Of a stretch of DNA of 64,000 nt, positions 34,438 to 42,141 are shown one piece after another. The stretch is from PALSA-1006 sp041660815. Its GTDB lineage: Bacteria > Pseudomonadota > Gammaproteobacteria > Burkholderiales > Gallionellaceae. Location: NCBI GenBank assembly GCA_041660815.1, contig JBAZVN010000001.1, positions 310,001-374,000 on the forward strand, in the 5' to 3' direction. Position numbers and translations under genes: made by a program. Position 1 is the first letter of the stretch. Every line of letters starts with the position of its first letter. The notes beneath the pieces were generated by a model. The model saw nothing but the letters and a program-made list of their open reading frames with translations. It did no database searches and had not been told where the DNA came from.

Positions 34438-34888
34438 TGAACGACTGGCGCAATTTAATTGCAGCAATACGCTCATTTGCCCTGCGCATCACCTCGTCAT
34501 GCTCAACATTGGGACGTGGATCATCAATCGCAGCCTGAATTTCCGTCTTTAGCCATTTATCATAAGCTGCCGCAGCATGTGCCTGGCGCATTCTTTCACC
34601 AGCCTTGTTCTTATTATCGCCGGAAGGTGCCGCACTAAAATCAGTCGCATCAAGCAGCTCAACTCGCGCAATATGTAACTCATTTTTCAAATAATCCACA
34701 CATCGATCCAGTGATTTCCACAATCGTGGTTTATCAGTCCGCTGTGCACCGAGTGTTTTTTCCTGGACACCCACCTTAACCGTCACCGACCACCCCCCTT
34801 GAAGTCCGATAATTGAAGCACTACGAATCACCTGTGCTTCAACCATGCGCTTGGCAAGTGCGGTATCAATTGTATTTTTTGCTGTCAT
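34430..34888 (-). CDS. Antitoxin with ParC-like N-terminal domain
   Basis: A 152-residue protein, longer than a simple ParD/StbD antitoxin. The N-terminal about 90 residues (IIGLQGGWSVTVKVG, then TDKPRLWKSLDRCVDYLKNE) resemble ParC-family plasmid partition-associated proteins. The C-terminus (YDKWLKTEIQAAIDDPRPN, then HDEVMRRANERIAAIK) matches the toxin-binding tail of ParD/StbD-like antitoxins. It precedes and overlaps the toxin gene, the usual order. The two-domain architecture is my inference from pattern. Confidence 0.65.
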   Translation of the reverse strand: MTAKNTIDTALAKRMVEAQVIRSASIIGLQGGWSVTVKVGVQEKTLGAQRTDKPRLWKSLDRCVDYLKNELHIARVELLDATDFSAAPSGDNKNKAGERMRQAHAAAAYDKWLKTEIQAAIDDPRPNVEHDEVMRRANERIAAIKLRQSFNV

Positions 34889-34907
34889 GATGCCTCCGCA
34901 AAATAAA

Positions 34908-34971
34908 AAAGCTCTAGCGAAGTATGCAATTCACTAGAACTTTATGCAAGTCCTTCCATTTATGCAATTCA
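34908..34971. promoter_or_regulatory. Candidate toxin-antitoxin operator: inverted repeat plus three iteron-like repeats
   Basis: Upstream of the antitoxin start, AAAGCTCTAG (34908) pairs with CTAGAACTTT (34934-34943) with one G-T pair. TATGCAATTCA occurs at 34923 and 34961, and TATGCAAGTCC at 34943, giving three near-repeats spaced 20 and 18 bases. Antitoxins usually repress their own promoter at such sites. The rest of 34889-35134 shows no gene. Confidence 0.5.
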
Positions 34972-35134
34972 GCAAAAGAGTTGTCACCCTACTTGATTCA
35001 AAACATCCACTAAAATTTGTGCTTTCATGTTGGCGAAAGTGCCAACATCATAAACAGATGTCAACATTAAAGACTGCTCACCTGCCCAAACTAAATCCAG
35101 TTATCAAACATCGCATTCCTACCAAAAAAACCAT

Positions 35135-35154
35135 TTGTTGCAAAATTGCAACAA
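35135..35154. promoter_or_regulatory. Perfect palindrome upstream of the cytochrome-porin promoter
   Basis: TTGTTGCAA-AA-TTGCAACAA is a perfect 9-bp inverted repeat. It ends 15 bases before the -35 box of the cytochrome-porin promoter, a fitting place for an activator or repressor. No specific regulator is known to me for this sequence. Confidence 0.6.
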
Positions 35155-35169
35155 TTATCACAGAACGTT

Positions 35170-35198
35170 TTGACACAGGCATTCACTATCAGTATCTT
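35170..35198 (+). promoter_or_regulatory. Sigma-70-type promoter of the cytochrome-porin gene
   Basis: TTGACA (35170-35175), a 17-base spacer and TATCTT (35193-35198) match the -35/-10 pattern at 6 of 6 and 4 of 6 positions. Transcription would begin near 35205. The leader contains an imperfect hairpin (GCTGCTA 35210-35216 / TAGCAGC 35231-35237) and a strong ribosome site CGAGGAGA ending seven bases before the ATG. Confidence 0.65.
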
Positions 35199-35275
35199 GC
35201 GTCTCCGTAGCTGCTAGGAAATCTCAGCTATAGCAGCACAAACCAAACCTAAAATCTTTTCCTCGAGGAGAAATA

Positions 35276-36493
35276 ATGAAAAAAGTAGCGCTATCACTCG
35301 CAGCAGTTGCAGCAGCAACCGTGTTTGCACCAGAAGCATCTGCTGTTCCAGCTTTTGCTCGTCAAACCGGCATGGCATGTAATGCTTGCCATCAACAACA
35401 CTTTCCAATTTTGAACGGTTTTGGTCGCGCATTTAAGGCTGACGGCTTCACCATGATGGGTTCACAAGCGCTGATCGAAGAAGAGCACATTTCTCTGCCT
35501 TCTACTTTGAATGCCGGTATCTTGCTGAAAGCACGCTATCGCATGACTAACGGTAATGCTAAAACTGTTAGCACCAATGATGGCGCTTGGGCAGTTCCTG
35601 ATGAATTCGGCCTGTTCTTCGGTGGTCGCTTAACCGCTTCCGACAACCTGAAGGTCGGCACCATGATTGAGCACAGCATGGACAATATCGTTGGCTTCCG
35701 TATCCCTATGGTTACTGAAATTGCCGGCCTTAAAGTGTCAGCTGTTCCATTCTTGACAGATGCCTTGGGTCCTTTCTATGGCTATACTGAGTCCAGCACT
35801 GGTCTGAACCGTGCGGTACGTTGGAATGAACACCACGCTGATATTTCTGCTCATCGCTTTGTGGGTGTAGCTACTGGCGCAGCATCCGGCTTAACAGTAT
35901 TTGCTAAACATGAAATTGGTTATGTGGCCGAAACTCGTTGGACGCCTAACTTCCCAATGAATGACCAAAAATTGTCTTTGAACATGATTCACGCCGGCTT
36001 TACTCCAACTATCGCTGGCTGGGACATGGTAATCACCGGTGAGCTCATTTCTGGAACAAGTCAAGTAGCAACTTATTCAGCAACAGATGTTTTTGTTAAT
36101 GGCGCTGACTACAGTGCGATGGGCGCTACCGCTCAGGCTCAAGGTGAGATCGCTGGCATGCCAACTAGCTTGTATGCAACCTATGCAAGCGCTGGTAAAT
36201 CAACTTCTTCAGCTGTAAATGCCTATAACTCAAGCACTACCGATGTTAAGTGGGCAGCTACTGTAGGCGGTGAAGTGTCTGTTATGCCTCACTTGCTGCA
36301 TGTAGGCGGAGCTTTCCGTATGGGCAGTGCAGGTGGCAAATCTGACAATGCATTATCAGCCAATGCAACCTATGACCTAGCTCAAAACTTAGGCCTGCAA
36401 GTAACGCACAGTATCTACAGTGGCGACAAGTATAAAACCACTCAAGCTGCTGGCGATTCAATGACAACACTCTTGCTGGAAACAGCATGGTAA
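35276..36493 (+). CDS. Monohaem cytochrome c-porin fusion, Cyc2-like outer-membrane protein
   Basis: A 405-residue protein. The signal peptide ends after ASA (residue 23). A single haem site CNACH (35-39) lies in AFARQTGMACNACHQQHFP, followed by LNGFGRAFKADGFT; this is the N-terminal cytochrome pattern of Cyc2-type fused cytochrome-porins, which oxidise extracellular iron. The remaining about 340 residues are beta-strand rich and end in LLETAW, a typical outer-membrane C-terminus. Codon choice (GCT, GGT, CGT, CTG) differs from its neighbours and suggests high expression. It could be a true Cyc2, or a related cytochrome-porin of another function; I cannot separate these. It is a single-gene unit with its own promoter and terminator. 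Confidence 0.78.
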   Translation: MKKVALSLAAVAAATVFAPEASAVPAFARQTGMACNACHQQHFPILNGFGRAFKADGFTMMGSQALIEEEHISLPSTLNAGILLKARYRMTNGNAKTVSTNDGAWAVPDEFGLFFGGRLTASDNLKVGTMIEHSMDNIVGFRIPMVTEIAGLKVSAVPFLTDALGPFYGYTESSTGLNRAVRWNEHHADISAHRFVGVATGAASGLTVFAKHEIGYVAETRWTPNFPMNDQKLSLNMIHAGFTPTIAGWDMVITGELISGTSQVATYSATDVFVNGADYSAMGATAQAQGEIAGMPTSLYATYASAGKSTSSAVNAYNSSTTDVKWAATVGGEVSVMPHLLHVGGAFRMGSAGGKSDNALSANATYDLAQNLGLQVTHSIYSGDKYKTTQAAGDSMTTLLLETAW

Positions 36494-36555
36494 GTTAACA
36501 CTCGCGTAGGAAGGGTTCAATTTAGCGAACCCCACCCAACAAAAGTGCTGTAACA

Positions 36556-36590
36556 CCACAAGGGAGACTTCGGTCTCCCTTGTTTTTTGT
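36556..36590 (+). terminator. Rho-independent terminator of the cytochrome-porin gene (UUCG type)
   Basis: ACAAGGGAGAC-TTCG-GTCTCCCTTGT (36558-36583) followed by a T run. The 11-bp stem with a C(UUCG)G loop is very stable. The core is identical to the terminator of the pilin gene at 8366-8402. Confidence 0.92.
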
Positions 36591-37075
36591 GCTTTATTTC
36601 GCAAATCTGGGCAAGCAAACTTCCTAACCTGTTGCGCACAGCCCTCCCGTCTAAAGTCTGCCGCCCCAATTTTGGAGTGCGCAGTCATGACTGCGCTGGT
36701 CACCAAGCACACAACACAAGTTTGACTCCGCCACGGACACCAGCGGCGTCATGCCGCCGCACTCCATATCAAACCGCAGGTGCTTCGGTCTTCCTTGTTT
36801 TTTATGGATATCCCGGCCAACCGGGCTCGCAAACCTGCCGCCATTTGTTACGCACCACCGCCCCCATTTTGGAGTGCGCATAACCAGCGACTTGGCTGGC
36901 GCCTTTTGCCAGCCTTAGTCGAATGGCTAGAAGTTGTATCAGTCATGACTGCGCTGATCACCAAGCACACAACACAAGTTTGAGTCCGCCACGGACACCA
37001 GCGGCGTCATGCCGCCGCACTCCATAAAAACCACAGGAGAATTCGGTATGCCGCTGCACTCCAAATTAATTCAGT
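36591..37075. repeat. Repeat-rich intergenic region behind the cytochrome-porin gene
   Basis: No gene is seen in about 480 bases. An 87-base unit occurs twice with very few differences (36682-36768 and 36940-37026). It begins CAGTCATGACTGCGCT and ends GCCGCCGCACTCCATA. TTTTGGAGTGCGCA lies left of the first unit (about 36670-36683) and again at about 36866-36879, so the unit is bounded by GGAGTGCG/CGCACTCC ends like a small palindromic element. Broken copies of the UUCG terminator (GCTTCGGTCTTCCTTGTTTT near 36785, and CACAGGAGAATTCGGT near 37032) are scattered between. Confidence 0.8.
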
Positions 37076-37819
37076 TTAGGCGTTAATATTCAGGATAGAA
37101 CTGGCTGCTTTGGCATTGTTATCAGCGCTTTGCAGCATTTTCATTTGGGTGTCGAATTGACGGGCCAGGGTAATCATATTCACCATGGCTTCCACGGTGC
37201 TGACGTTGCTGCTTTCCAAATTTCCCACTACCACGGTGACCTGATTGTCCGCTTCGGCAGGTGCGCCATCGCGGGGACGAAACAGACCCTCTTCACCCCG
37301 GACGAGCTGCTCTTCCGGCGGGTTGGTGAGTTTTATTCGACCCACAATAATTACTTCAGATGGTTTTGCGCCAGTGGGAACCGTGGAAATCGTTCCGTCT
37401 TTGGCAATGGTGACATGCTCGTTGGGGGGCAGGGTAATCGGCCCGGCATCGCCCAACACATTCAAGCCGCTGCGCGTTTGCAGGATGCCGTTTTCTGTAA
37501 TTTTAAAACTGCCGTTGCGGGTGTACGCCTCGTTGCCGTCGGGCGTTTGCACCGCAATCCAGCCTTTGCCGTCAATCGCCACATCCAAGTCGCGACCGGT
37601 AGGCTCCATCGAGCCGGGGGTAAAGTCTGCGCCGGCGGTTGAGTCGACGACGAAAGTACGGGTCGGTAGGCCTTCGCCCACCAGCGGGACAGCACGGAAG
37701 GTATTGATGGCGGCGCGAAATCCCGGCGTGTTGGTGTTGGCCAGATTTTCCGACACGGCGGCCTGCTGCTGCAAAATGTGCGAGGCGCCGGTCATTGCGG
37801 TATAAATTAGCCGATCCAT
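37076..37819 (-). CDS. flgF: Flagellar basal-body rod protein FlgF
   Basis: A 247-residue rod protein. The N-terminal MDRLIYTAMTGASHILQQQA-AVSENLANTNTPGF and the C-terminal VEAMVNMITLARQFDTQMKML are the family D0 signatures. It is secreted through the flagellar export apparatus and assembled in the proximal rod. It is the last gene of flgBCDEF on the minus strand; flgG, which normally follows, is absent here and the repeat region and cytochrome-porin gene lie beyond. Confidence 0.95.
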   Translation of the reverse strand: MDRLIYTAMTGASHILQQQAAVSENLANTNTPGFRAAINTFRAVPLVGEGLPTRTFVVDSTAGADFTPGSMEPTGRDLDVAIDGKGWIAVQTPDGNEAYTRNGSFKITENGILQTRSGLNVLGDAGPITLPPNEHVTIAKDGTISTVPTGAKPSEVIIVGRIKLTNPPEEQLVRGEEGLFRPRDGAPAEADNQVTVVVGNLESSNVSTVEAMVNMITLARQFDTQMKMLQSADNNAKAASSILNINA

Positions 37820-37864
37820 TTTTCCCTCCGTTGCGCGTGATGCCTTGATAAGGTTGTGTTTTTC

Positions 37865-37965
37865 GTAGGTCGGGTTAGGCGCGGTTTTTTGCGCCGTAAC
37901 CCGACGTTGGTCAAATTTCGTCGGGTTACGCGATAAAACCGCTAACCCGACCTACAAAAATCCTA
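37865..37965. repeat. Large inverted repeat between flgE and flgF
   Basis: GTAGGTCGGGTTAG at 37865 and its exact complement CTAACCCGACCTAC ending at 37965, with an inner pair GTTAGGCGC / GCGCCGTAAC. This GTAGGTCGGGTTA type is a common dispersed repeat. It lies inside the flg operon, between flgE and flgF, and may fold in the transcript. Confidence 0.8.
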
Positions 37966-37981
37966 TGCTATTTTCCGAAGA

Positions 37982-39709
37982 TTATCTCAAGTTGGTAATA
38001 GTCTGCAGCACCGCATCCTGGGTTTTAATCGATTGCGCGTTGGCCTGATACACCCGCTGCGCCACAATCATGTTAACCAGTTCCGCCGTTAAATCCACGT
38101 TGGCATCTTCCACCGCACCAGCTTGCAATACGCCCACGCCTGCCGCGCCCGGCGGATTCACCAAAGGATCACCGGAAAGCGCGGTACGCGCCCAGCGGTT
38201 ATTCCCAAGTGGTTGTAAACCTTGAGGATTTTTAAAGGTGGCTAACTCAACCACGCCCAAGGGTTGAGTTTGTCCGTTGGAATAACGTCCCTGTACCACG
38301 CCATTTTGGTCGACTGAAACTCCAGTGGGTTGACCGGTTGAGTTGCCGTCCTGCACCAGCGTATTCACCCCGAAAGAAGAACCATATTGAGTGGTGGGGC
38401 TAAGAGGGTTTGCAAAATCAAAAGATAGCGTAAGTTGATTGGCGATTGCCCCGTTGGTGGCCGAACTTAACGCAGCGGCAACGGTTTGCGCGAGGAAAGT
38501 TGAACCGCCTTGGGCGATAACGGCGGCTTTGGCTGCAGCCGCAGCTTGGGTTGCAACCGCATTGACAGAGGTGGTGGTCAGTTGAGGTCCGGCTTGTGCA
38601 ATCACGCCATCGGCAGCTGCCTGAGCCGCATCTGCTATTAATGCTAATACAGCCGCGTCGGTAGTAGGCGTTCCGCCCATCGCCGTAATCGCCGCATCCA
38701 CGGCGGCTTGAGCATCAGTTACCGCTGCGGAGGCCTTCAGTGCCGCCGAAATATCCGCAAGTGCCGCATTTGCACCATCGACAGCTGCTTGAGCAGCATT
38801 ACCGCCTCCCGCTACAGTGGCCTGATAAGCAGCATCATATACTGCTTTGGAAGCAGTCTGGGCAGCTAAGACCGTCGCATTGGGAAACGGTTGCGACATG
38901 GTCTGCAAGCCGCCCGCACTCACCTTACCGGAGGTGTCAAACGTTAACGGTGTCACGGTGTTGCCACTGATCATGTCCGGCTGCATCATGCCATCGATGG
39001 CAAGTGAAAACTTCCAGGGGTTTTCACCCGCCGCAGGCACGCCGCGTTGAAAGTACATGGTGGCGATATGCGGTGTGCCCAAGCTGTCAAACACGGTGGT
39101 GGAGGTCGAATCGTTATACGTTGAGGCCTGATTGGGGTCGACCAGTTGCGGCGCATTATTCGCATCCACCGTGGTTACCGGCTTTCTCGCGTCCAAATTA
39201 AGCCCCACTTGTACCGGTTTAAGCGCTGCGGGCAGGGTAGAATCACCCGTGGCACGCGCGGGAATATCTGCCGTCGGAATAATAATCGGGCCAACGACAC
39301 CACCAGTTCCCCCGGTTGAAGCTGTTTTACCAATCAGCCATTTTCCATCACTGGTGACGATATGTCCTTGATTATCAGTCTGAAACTGGCCATTGCGCGA
39401 ATAATATTGAGCGGCACTGCCGCCTGCGTCAGACAATTGAAAGAAACCTGTGCCGTTAATCGCCATGTCCATGGGATTATTACTGCTGGTAATATTTCCC
39501 TGGGTAAACTGCTGGGCTACCGTGGATAATTTAGTACCGATACCGATCGCCGTTCCTACCGCGCCGCCGGTGACGCTGGCATACACGTCGGCGAATTGCG
39601 CTTGTGAAGCTTTAAAGCCCACCGTGTTGGAGTTTGCCACGTTGTTACCGATCACATCCAGATTTTTGGATGCCGCATTAAGTCCGCTAAGTCCCTGTTG
39701 AAAGCCCAT
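37982..39709 (-). CDS. flgE: Flagellar hook protein FlgE with Ala-rich insertion
   Basis: A 575-residue hook protein; the family is usually about 400-450. The N-terminus MGFQQGLSGLNAASKNLDVI and C-terminus VNMIVAQRVYQANAQSIKTQ are ordinary. Residues about 282-425 are a helix-prone Ala-rich stretch (for example AAQAAVDGANAALADISAA and ATQAAAAAKAAVIAQGG) inserted before DFANPLSPTTQYGSSFGVN. It has no internal stop and is G+C-consistent, so it is a real, probably surface-exposed insertion in the hook outer domain rather than a frame error. Confidence 0.9.
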   Translation of the reverse strand: MGFQQGLSGLNAASKNLDVIGNNVANSNTVGFKASQAQFADVYASVTGGAVGTAIGIGTKLSTVAQQFTQGNITSSNNPMDMAINGTGFFQLSDAGGSAAQYYSRNGQFQTDNQGHIVTSDGKWLIGKTASTGGTGGVVGPIIIPTADIPARATGDSTLPAALKPVQVGLNLDARKPVTTVDANNAPQLVDPNQASTYNDSTSTTVFDSLGTPHIATMYFQRGVPAAGENPWKFSLAIDGMMQPDMISGNTVTPLTFDTSGKVSAGGLQTMSQPFPNATVLAAQTASKAVYDAAYQATVAGGGNAAQAAVDGANAALADISAALKASAAVTDAQAAVDAAITAMGGTPTTDAAVLALIADAAQAAADGVIAQAGPQLTTTSVNAVATQAAAAAKAAVIAQGGSTFLAQTVAAALSSATNGAIANQLTLSFDFANPLSPTTQYGSSFGVNTLVQDGNSTGQPTGVSVDQNGVVQGRYSNGQTQPLGVVELATFKNPQGLQPLGNNRWARTALSGDPLVNPPGAAGVGVLQAGAVEDANVDLTAELVNMIVAQRVYQANAQSIKTQDAVLQTITNLR

Positions 39710-39756
39710 GATGTTCTCCTATTTATTACCTAATAATCATATAGTTGCTAAAAAAA

Positions 39757-40422
39757 CTACATAACCTGCTTAACTGCGGATAGATTAAATTCACCCATTT
39801 GACCGATATCCAGTTTGGCGCCGGCGCCGCCCAAGGTGACGGCATTCACCATGCCAAACGACAAGGTAGTGGCCGTCGAAGCGACCCCGGCAACTTTAAC
39901 CTCGGCGCTAATACTGTACTCGCCGTCCGCCATGGTTTTGCCCGCATCATCCGTACCATCCCAGGCCAGCGGAATAATGCCCGGTTGTTGATTGGTTAAT
40001 TGCAGCGTTTTAACAACATTTTTGGCCGCGTCTTTAATATAAACACTCACCGAATCAGCACCCTGCGCCAGATCCAGACCGGCAATTGCCTGCCCGTTAT
40101 TCAGGGACATGCTGCTTCCGGCGACCAATACGCCGTGACCGATCATGCTGGTTGCCGACAGGGTTTGCGCAGCCGTCATGTTGTCGCTCAACGCTTGTAC
40201 GGTGGCGTTGAGTTTATCAATGCCGCTTACCGTGGAAAGTTGCGCCATTTGCGAGGTGACTTGCGCGTTGTCCATCGGATTCAGCGGATCTTGATTTTTC
40301 ATCTGGGTGACCAGCAGCTTTAAAAATCGATCCTGAGAGCTGGCAGCTGAATTTGCACCGGTGGTGGCAGAGGTCTGTGTCGCCGCAGTGGTGCTATTTG
40401 TGCCTTGAACGGAATTAACCAT
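39757..40422 (-). CDS. flgD: Flagellar hook assembly scaffold FlgD
   Basis: A 221-residue hook-cap protein. After a Thr/Ala/Ser-rich start, RFLKLLVTQMKNQDPLNPMD (about 33-52) and AQVTSQMAQLSTVSGIDKLN are the FlgD signature; the C-terminal half contains the FLG repeat-like DGTDDAGKTMADGEYSI. It caps the growing hook and is discarded later. It lies between flgC and flgE with short gaps. Confidence 0.94.
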   Translation of the reverse strand: MVNSVQGTNSTTAATQTSATTGANSAASSQDRFLKLLVTQMKNQDPLNPMDNAQVTSQMAQLSTVSGIDKLNATVQALSDNMTAAQTLSATSMIGHGVLVAGSSMSLNNGQAIAGLDLAQGADSVSVYIKDAAKNVVKTLQLTNQQPGIIPLAWDGTDDAGKTMADGEYSISAEVKVAGVASTATTLSFGMVNAVTLGGAGAKLDIGQMGEFNLSAVKQVM

Positions 40423-40433
40423 GGTTATTCTCC

Positions 40434-40838
40434 TTATTGCCCGATGGTGAGCGTTTTAAGTAATAGTGCTTTGGATGTATTCATCACATCCACATTGTTT
40501 TGATATGAGCGCGAGGCAGAAATCATGTTGACCATTTCATCCACCGGATTGACGTTGGGCAGAGTTAAATAACCGTTTGCATCTGCCATGGGATGCTTGG
40601 GGTCGTACACGATGCGCATCGGCGAAGCATCTTCCACCACGGAATCCACTTTAACACCGGCGCCGGGCTGCCCCTCAAAAGAAGTAGTGCTGAATACCAC
40701 TTGCTTGGCATGATACGGTTGTCCGTCCGGGCCGGTGGTACTTTCCGCATTGGCCAGATTACTCGCCACCACGTTAAGCCGCTGTGACTGGGCAGTCATG
40801 CCCGATCCGGCGATATTAAAGATATTAAACAATGACAT
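40434..40838 (-). CDS. flgC: Flagellar basal-body rod protein FlgC
   Basis: A 134-residue rod protein with the family ends: MSLFNIFNIAGSGMTAQSQR and LNVVASNLANAESTTGPDG, then NMISASRSYQNNVDVMNTSK at the C-terminus. It forms the proximal rod with FlgB and FlgF. It is separated by five bases from flgB. Confidence 0.96.
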   Translation of the reverse strand: MSLFNIFNIAGSGMTAQSQRLNVVASNLANAESTTGPDGQPYHAKQVVFSTTSFEGQPGAGVKVDSVVEDASPMRIVYDPKHPMADANGYLTLPNVNPVDEMVNMISASRSYQNNVDVMNTSKALLLKTLTIGQ

Positions 40839-40843
40839 GATAA

Positions 40844-41248
40844 TTATCCTTGTAAAGCAGCTAAAACGTCTTTGCCTTTTTCACTGACAAATTTGACGCT
40901 GGCCTCGTAACGTAATGCATTATCCGCAAACTGCGCGCGCTCCACATCCATATCCACTGTGTTGCCGTCCGCACTGGGTTGTACCACGGTGCGATACAGG
41001 ACGGGTGAGCCCAGCACGGTGTCACCGGTCGCTCCGCTTAGATGCCGGTTCGTGGTGCCGGCCATTGCCAGCTTCGGCCCGCTTTCCGACATGGCGCCCT
41101 GCAAGGCGCTGGCAAAATCGATATCGCGCGCTTTATAGTTGGGGGTATCGGCATTGGCAATATTGGATGCCATTAATTCCTGACGGGCAGCGCGTAAATT
41201 CAGCGCGGCCTGATGAAATTGAAACATGCTATCAATACGACTGCTCAT
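40844..41248 (-). CDS. flgB: Flagellar basal-body rod protein FlgB
   Basis: A 134-residue rod protein. MSSRIDSMFQFHQAALNLRA, RQELMASNIANADTPNYKAR and LRYEASVKFVSEKGKDVLAA are family features. It is the first gene of flgBCDEF; the ribosome site AGAGGAGG is strong. The region to the divergent flgA must hold the operon promoter; I found no clear sigma-28 or sigma-54 site for this strand. Confidence 0.96.
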   Translation of the reverse strand: MSSRIDSMFQFHQAALNLRAARQELMASNIANADTPNYKARDIDFASALQGAMSESGPKLAMAGTTNRHLSGATGDTVLGSPVLYRTVVQPSADGNTVDMDVERAQFADNALRYEASVKFVSEKGKDVLAALQG

Positions 41249-41406
41249 TTTCGCCTCCTCTTAACCAGCCACTTTTCTCATGTCGTGCATACTATCCACT
41301 CTCCATCGAGTGACATCATTTGATTAGAAGGCAAAAAAACCCTCTTTTCACCTTTTTACTTTTTACGGGGTGGAATAATAATGGCACCGTGAAAAAGACC
41401 ACTGCC

Positions 41407-42093
41407 ATGAAAAAACGACTTATTACAATTTGCTGTCTGCTAAGTTTGTACTCGCCGGGCGTTTGGGCCGAGGCCAAGCAAAGTCATGCTGAAATACGCA
41501 AAGTCGCAAGCGAATTTATTCAGGCTCAAACTGCAGGCTTGTCTGGCAAAGTGGTTATTACGGTAAATAATATTGATAAACGTATTGCGCTGCCGGCCTG
41601 CCCGCAACTGGAGGCTTATTTACCGCAGGGCGCCCAGTTGCACGGAAAAACCAATATCGGGGTGCGCTGTAATGGCAACACTAAATGGTCGATATTTATT
41701 CCGGCGACGATTATTGTCACGATTAACATACTGGTTTCAAACAGGCCGCTGACGCAGGGACATACCTTAACAGCGGATGATTTTAGCGTGCAGCCGGGCG
41801 AGCTTAACCAAACCGGCATTGTGAGCGATGAAAATGCGGCGTTGGGCAAGATTTTAAAGTTCAGCATTAATGCCGGACAGCCGTTAAAACAGAATATGTT
41901 GCGCGATCCGTATGCGGTATTACAGGGGCAAACGGTACAGATCATCTCCGAGGGGCGCGGGTTTAAATTGCGCACCGAAGGGCTGGTGTTAAGTAATGCG
42001 GCCGATGGACAGGCCGTTCAGGTGAAGGTGCCATCCGGGCAAATTATTAACGGTTTTGTGAAGGGAAACGGCATTGTTGAAGTTCGGCCATAG
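41407..42093 (+). CDS. flgA: Flagella P-ring assembly chaperone FlgA
   Basis: A 228-residue periplasmic chaperone for P-ring protein FlgI. A signal peptide (MKKRLITICCLLSLYSPGVW with cleavage after AEA) is followed by the SAF domain with NRPLTQGHTLTADDF and LRDPYAVLQGQTVQI, then a C-terminal VKVPSGQIINGFV. The ATG at 41407 fits the signal peptide; a GTG at 41389 is a less likely option. Divergent from flgB. Confidence 0.93.
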   Translation: MKKRLITICCLLSLYSPGVWAEAKQSHAEIRKVASEFIQAQTAGLSGKVVITVNNIDKRIALPACPQLEAYLPQGAQLHGKTNIGVRCNGNTKWSIFIPATIIVTINILVSNRPLTQGHTLTADDFSVQPGELNQTGIVSDENAALGKILKFSINAGQPLKQNMLRDPYAVLQGQTVQIISEGRGFKLRTEGLVLSNAADGQAVQVKVPSGQIINGFVKGNGIVEVRP

Positions 42094-42141
42094 TTACCAT
42101 TTACTACGGCTCAACAGTGCGTTATTGTGCGAACCTTAAAT

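Noticed and set aside
34889..35134. A small gene between the antitoxin and the cytochrome-porin promoter
   Set aside because: A short reading (34944-35210) lacks a ribosome site and overlaps the promoter elements.
35214..35432. Minus-strand 72-residue reading over the cytochrome-porin start
   Set aside because: Overlaps the signal-peptide coding region and the promoter leader; composition is that of a shadow frame.
36591..37075. Direct repeats near 36682 and 36940 as a CRISPR array
   Set aside because: Only two copies of an 87-base unit with palindromic content, and the DNA between them is itself repeat debris; no regular spacers and no cas genes.
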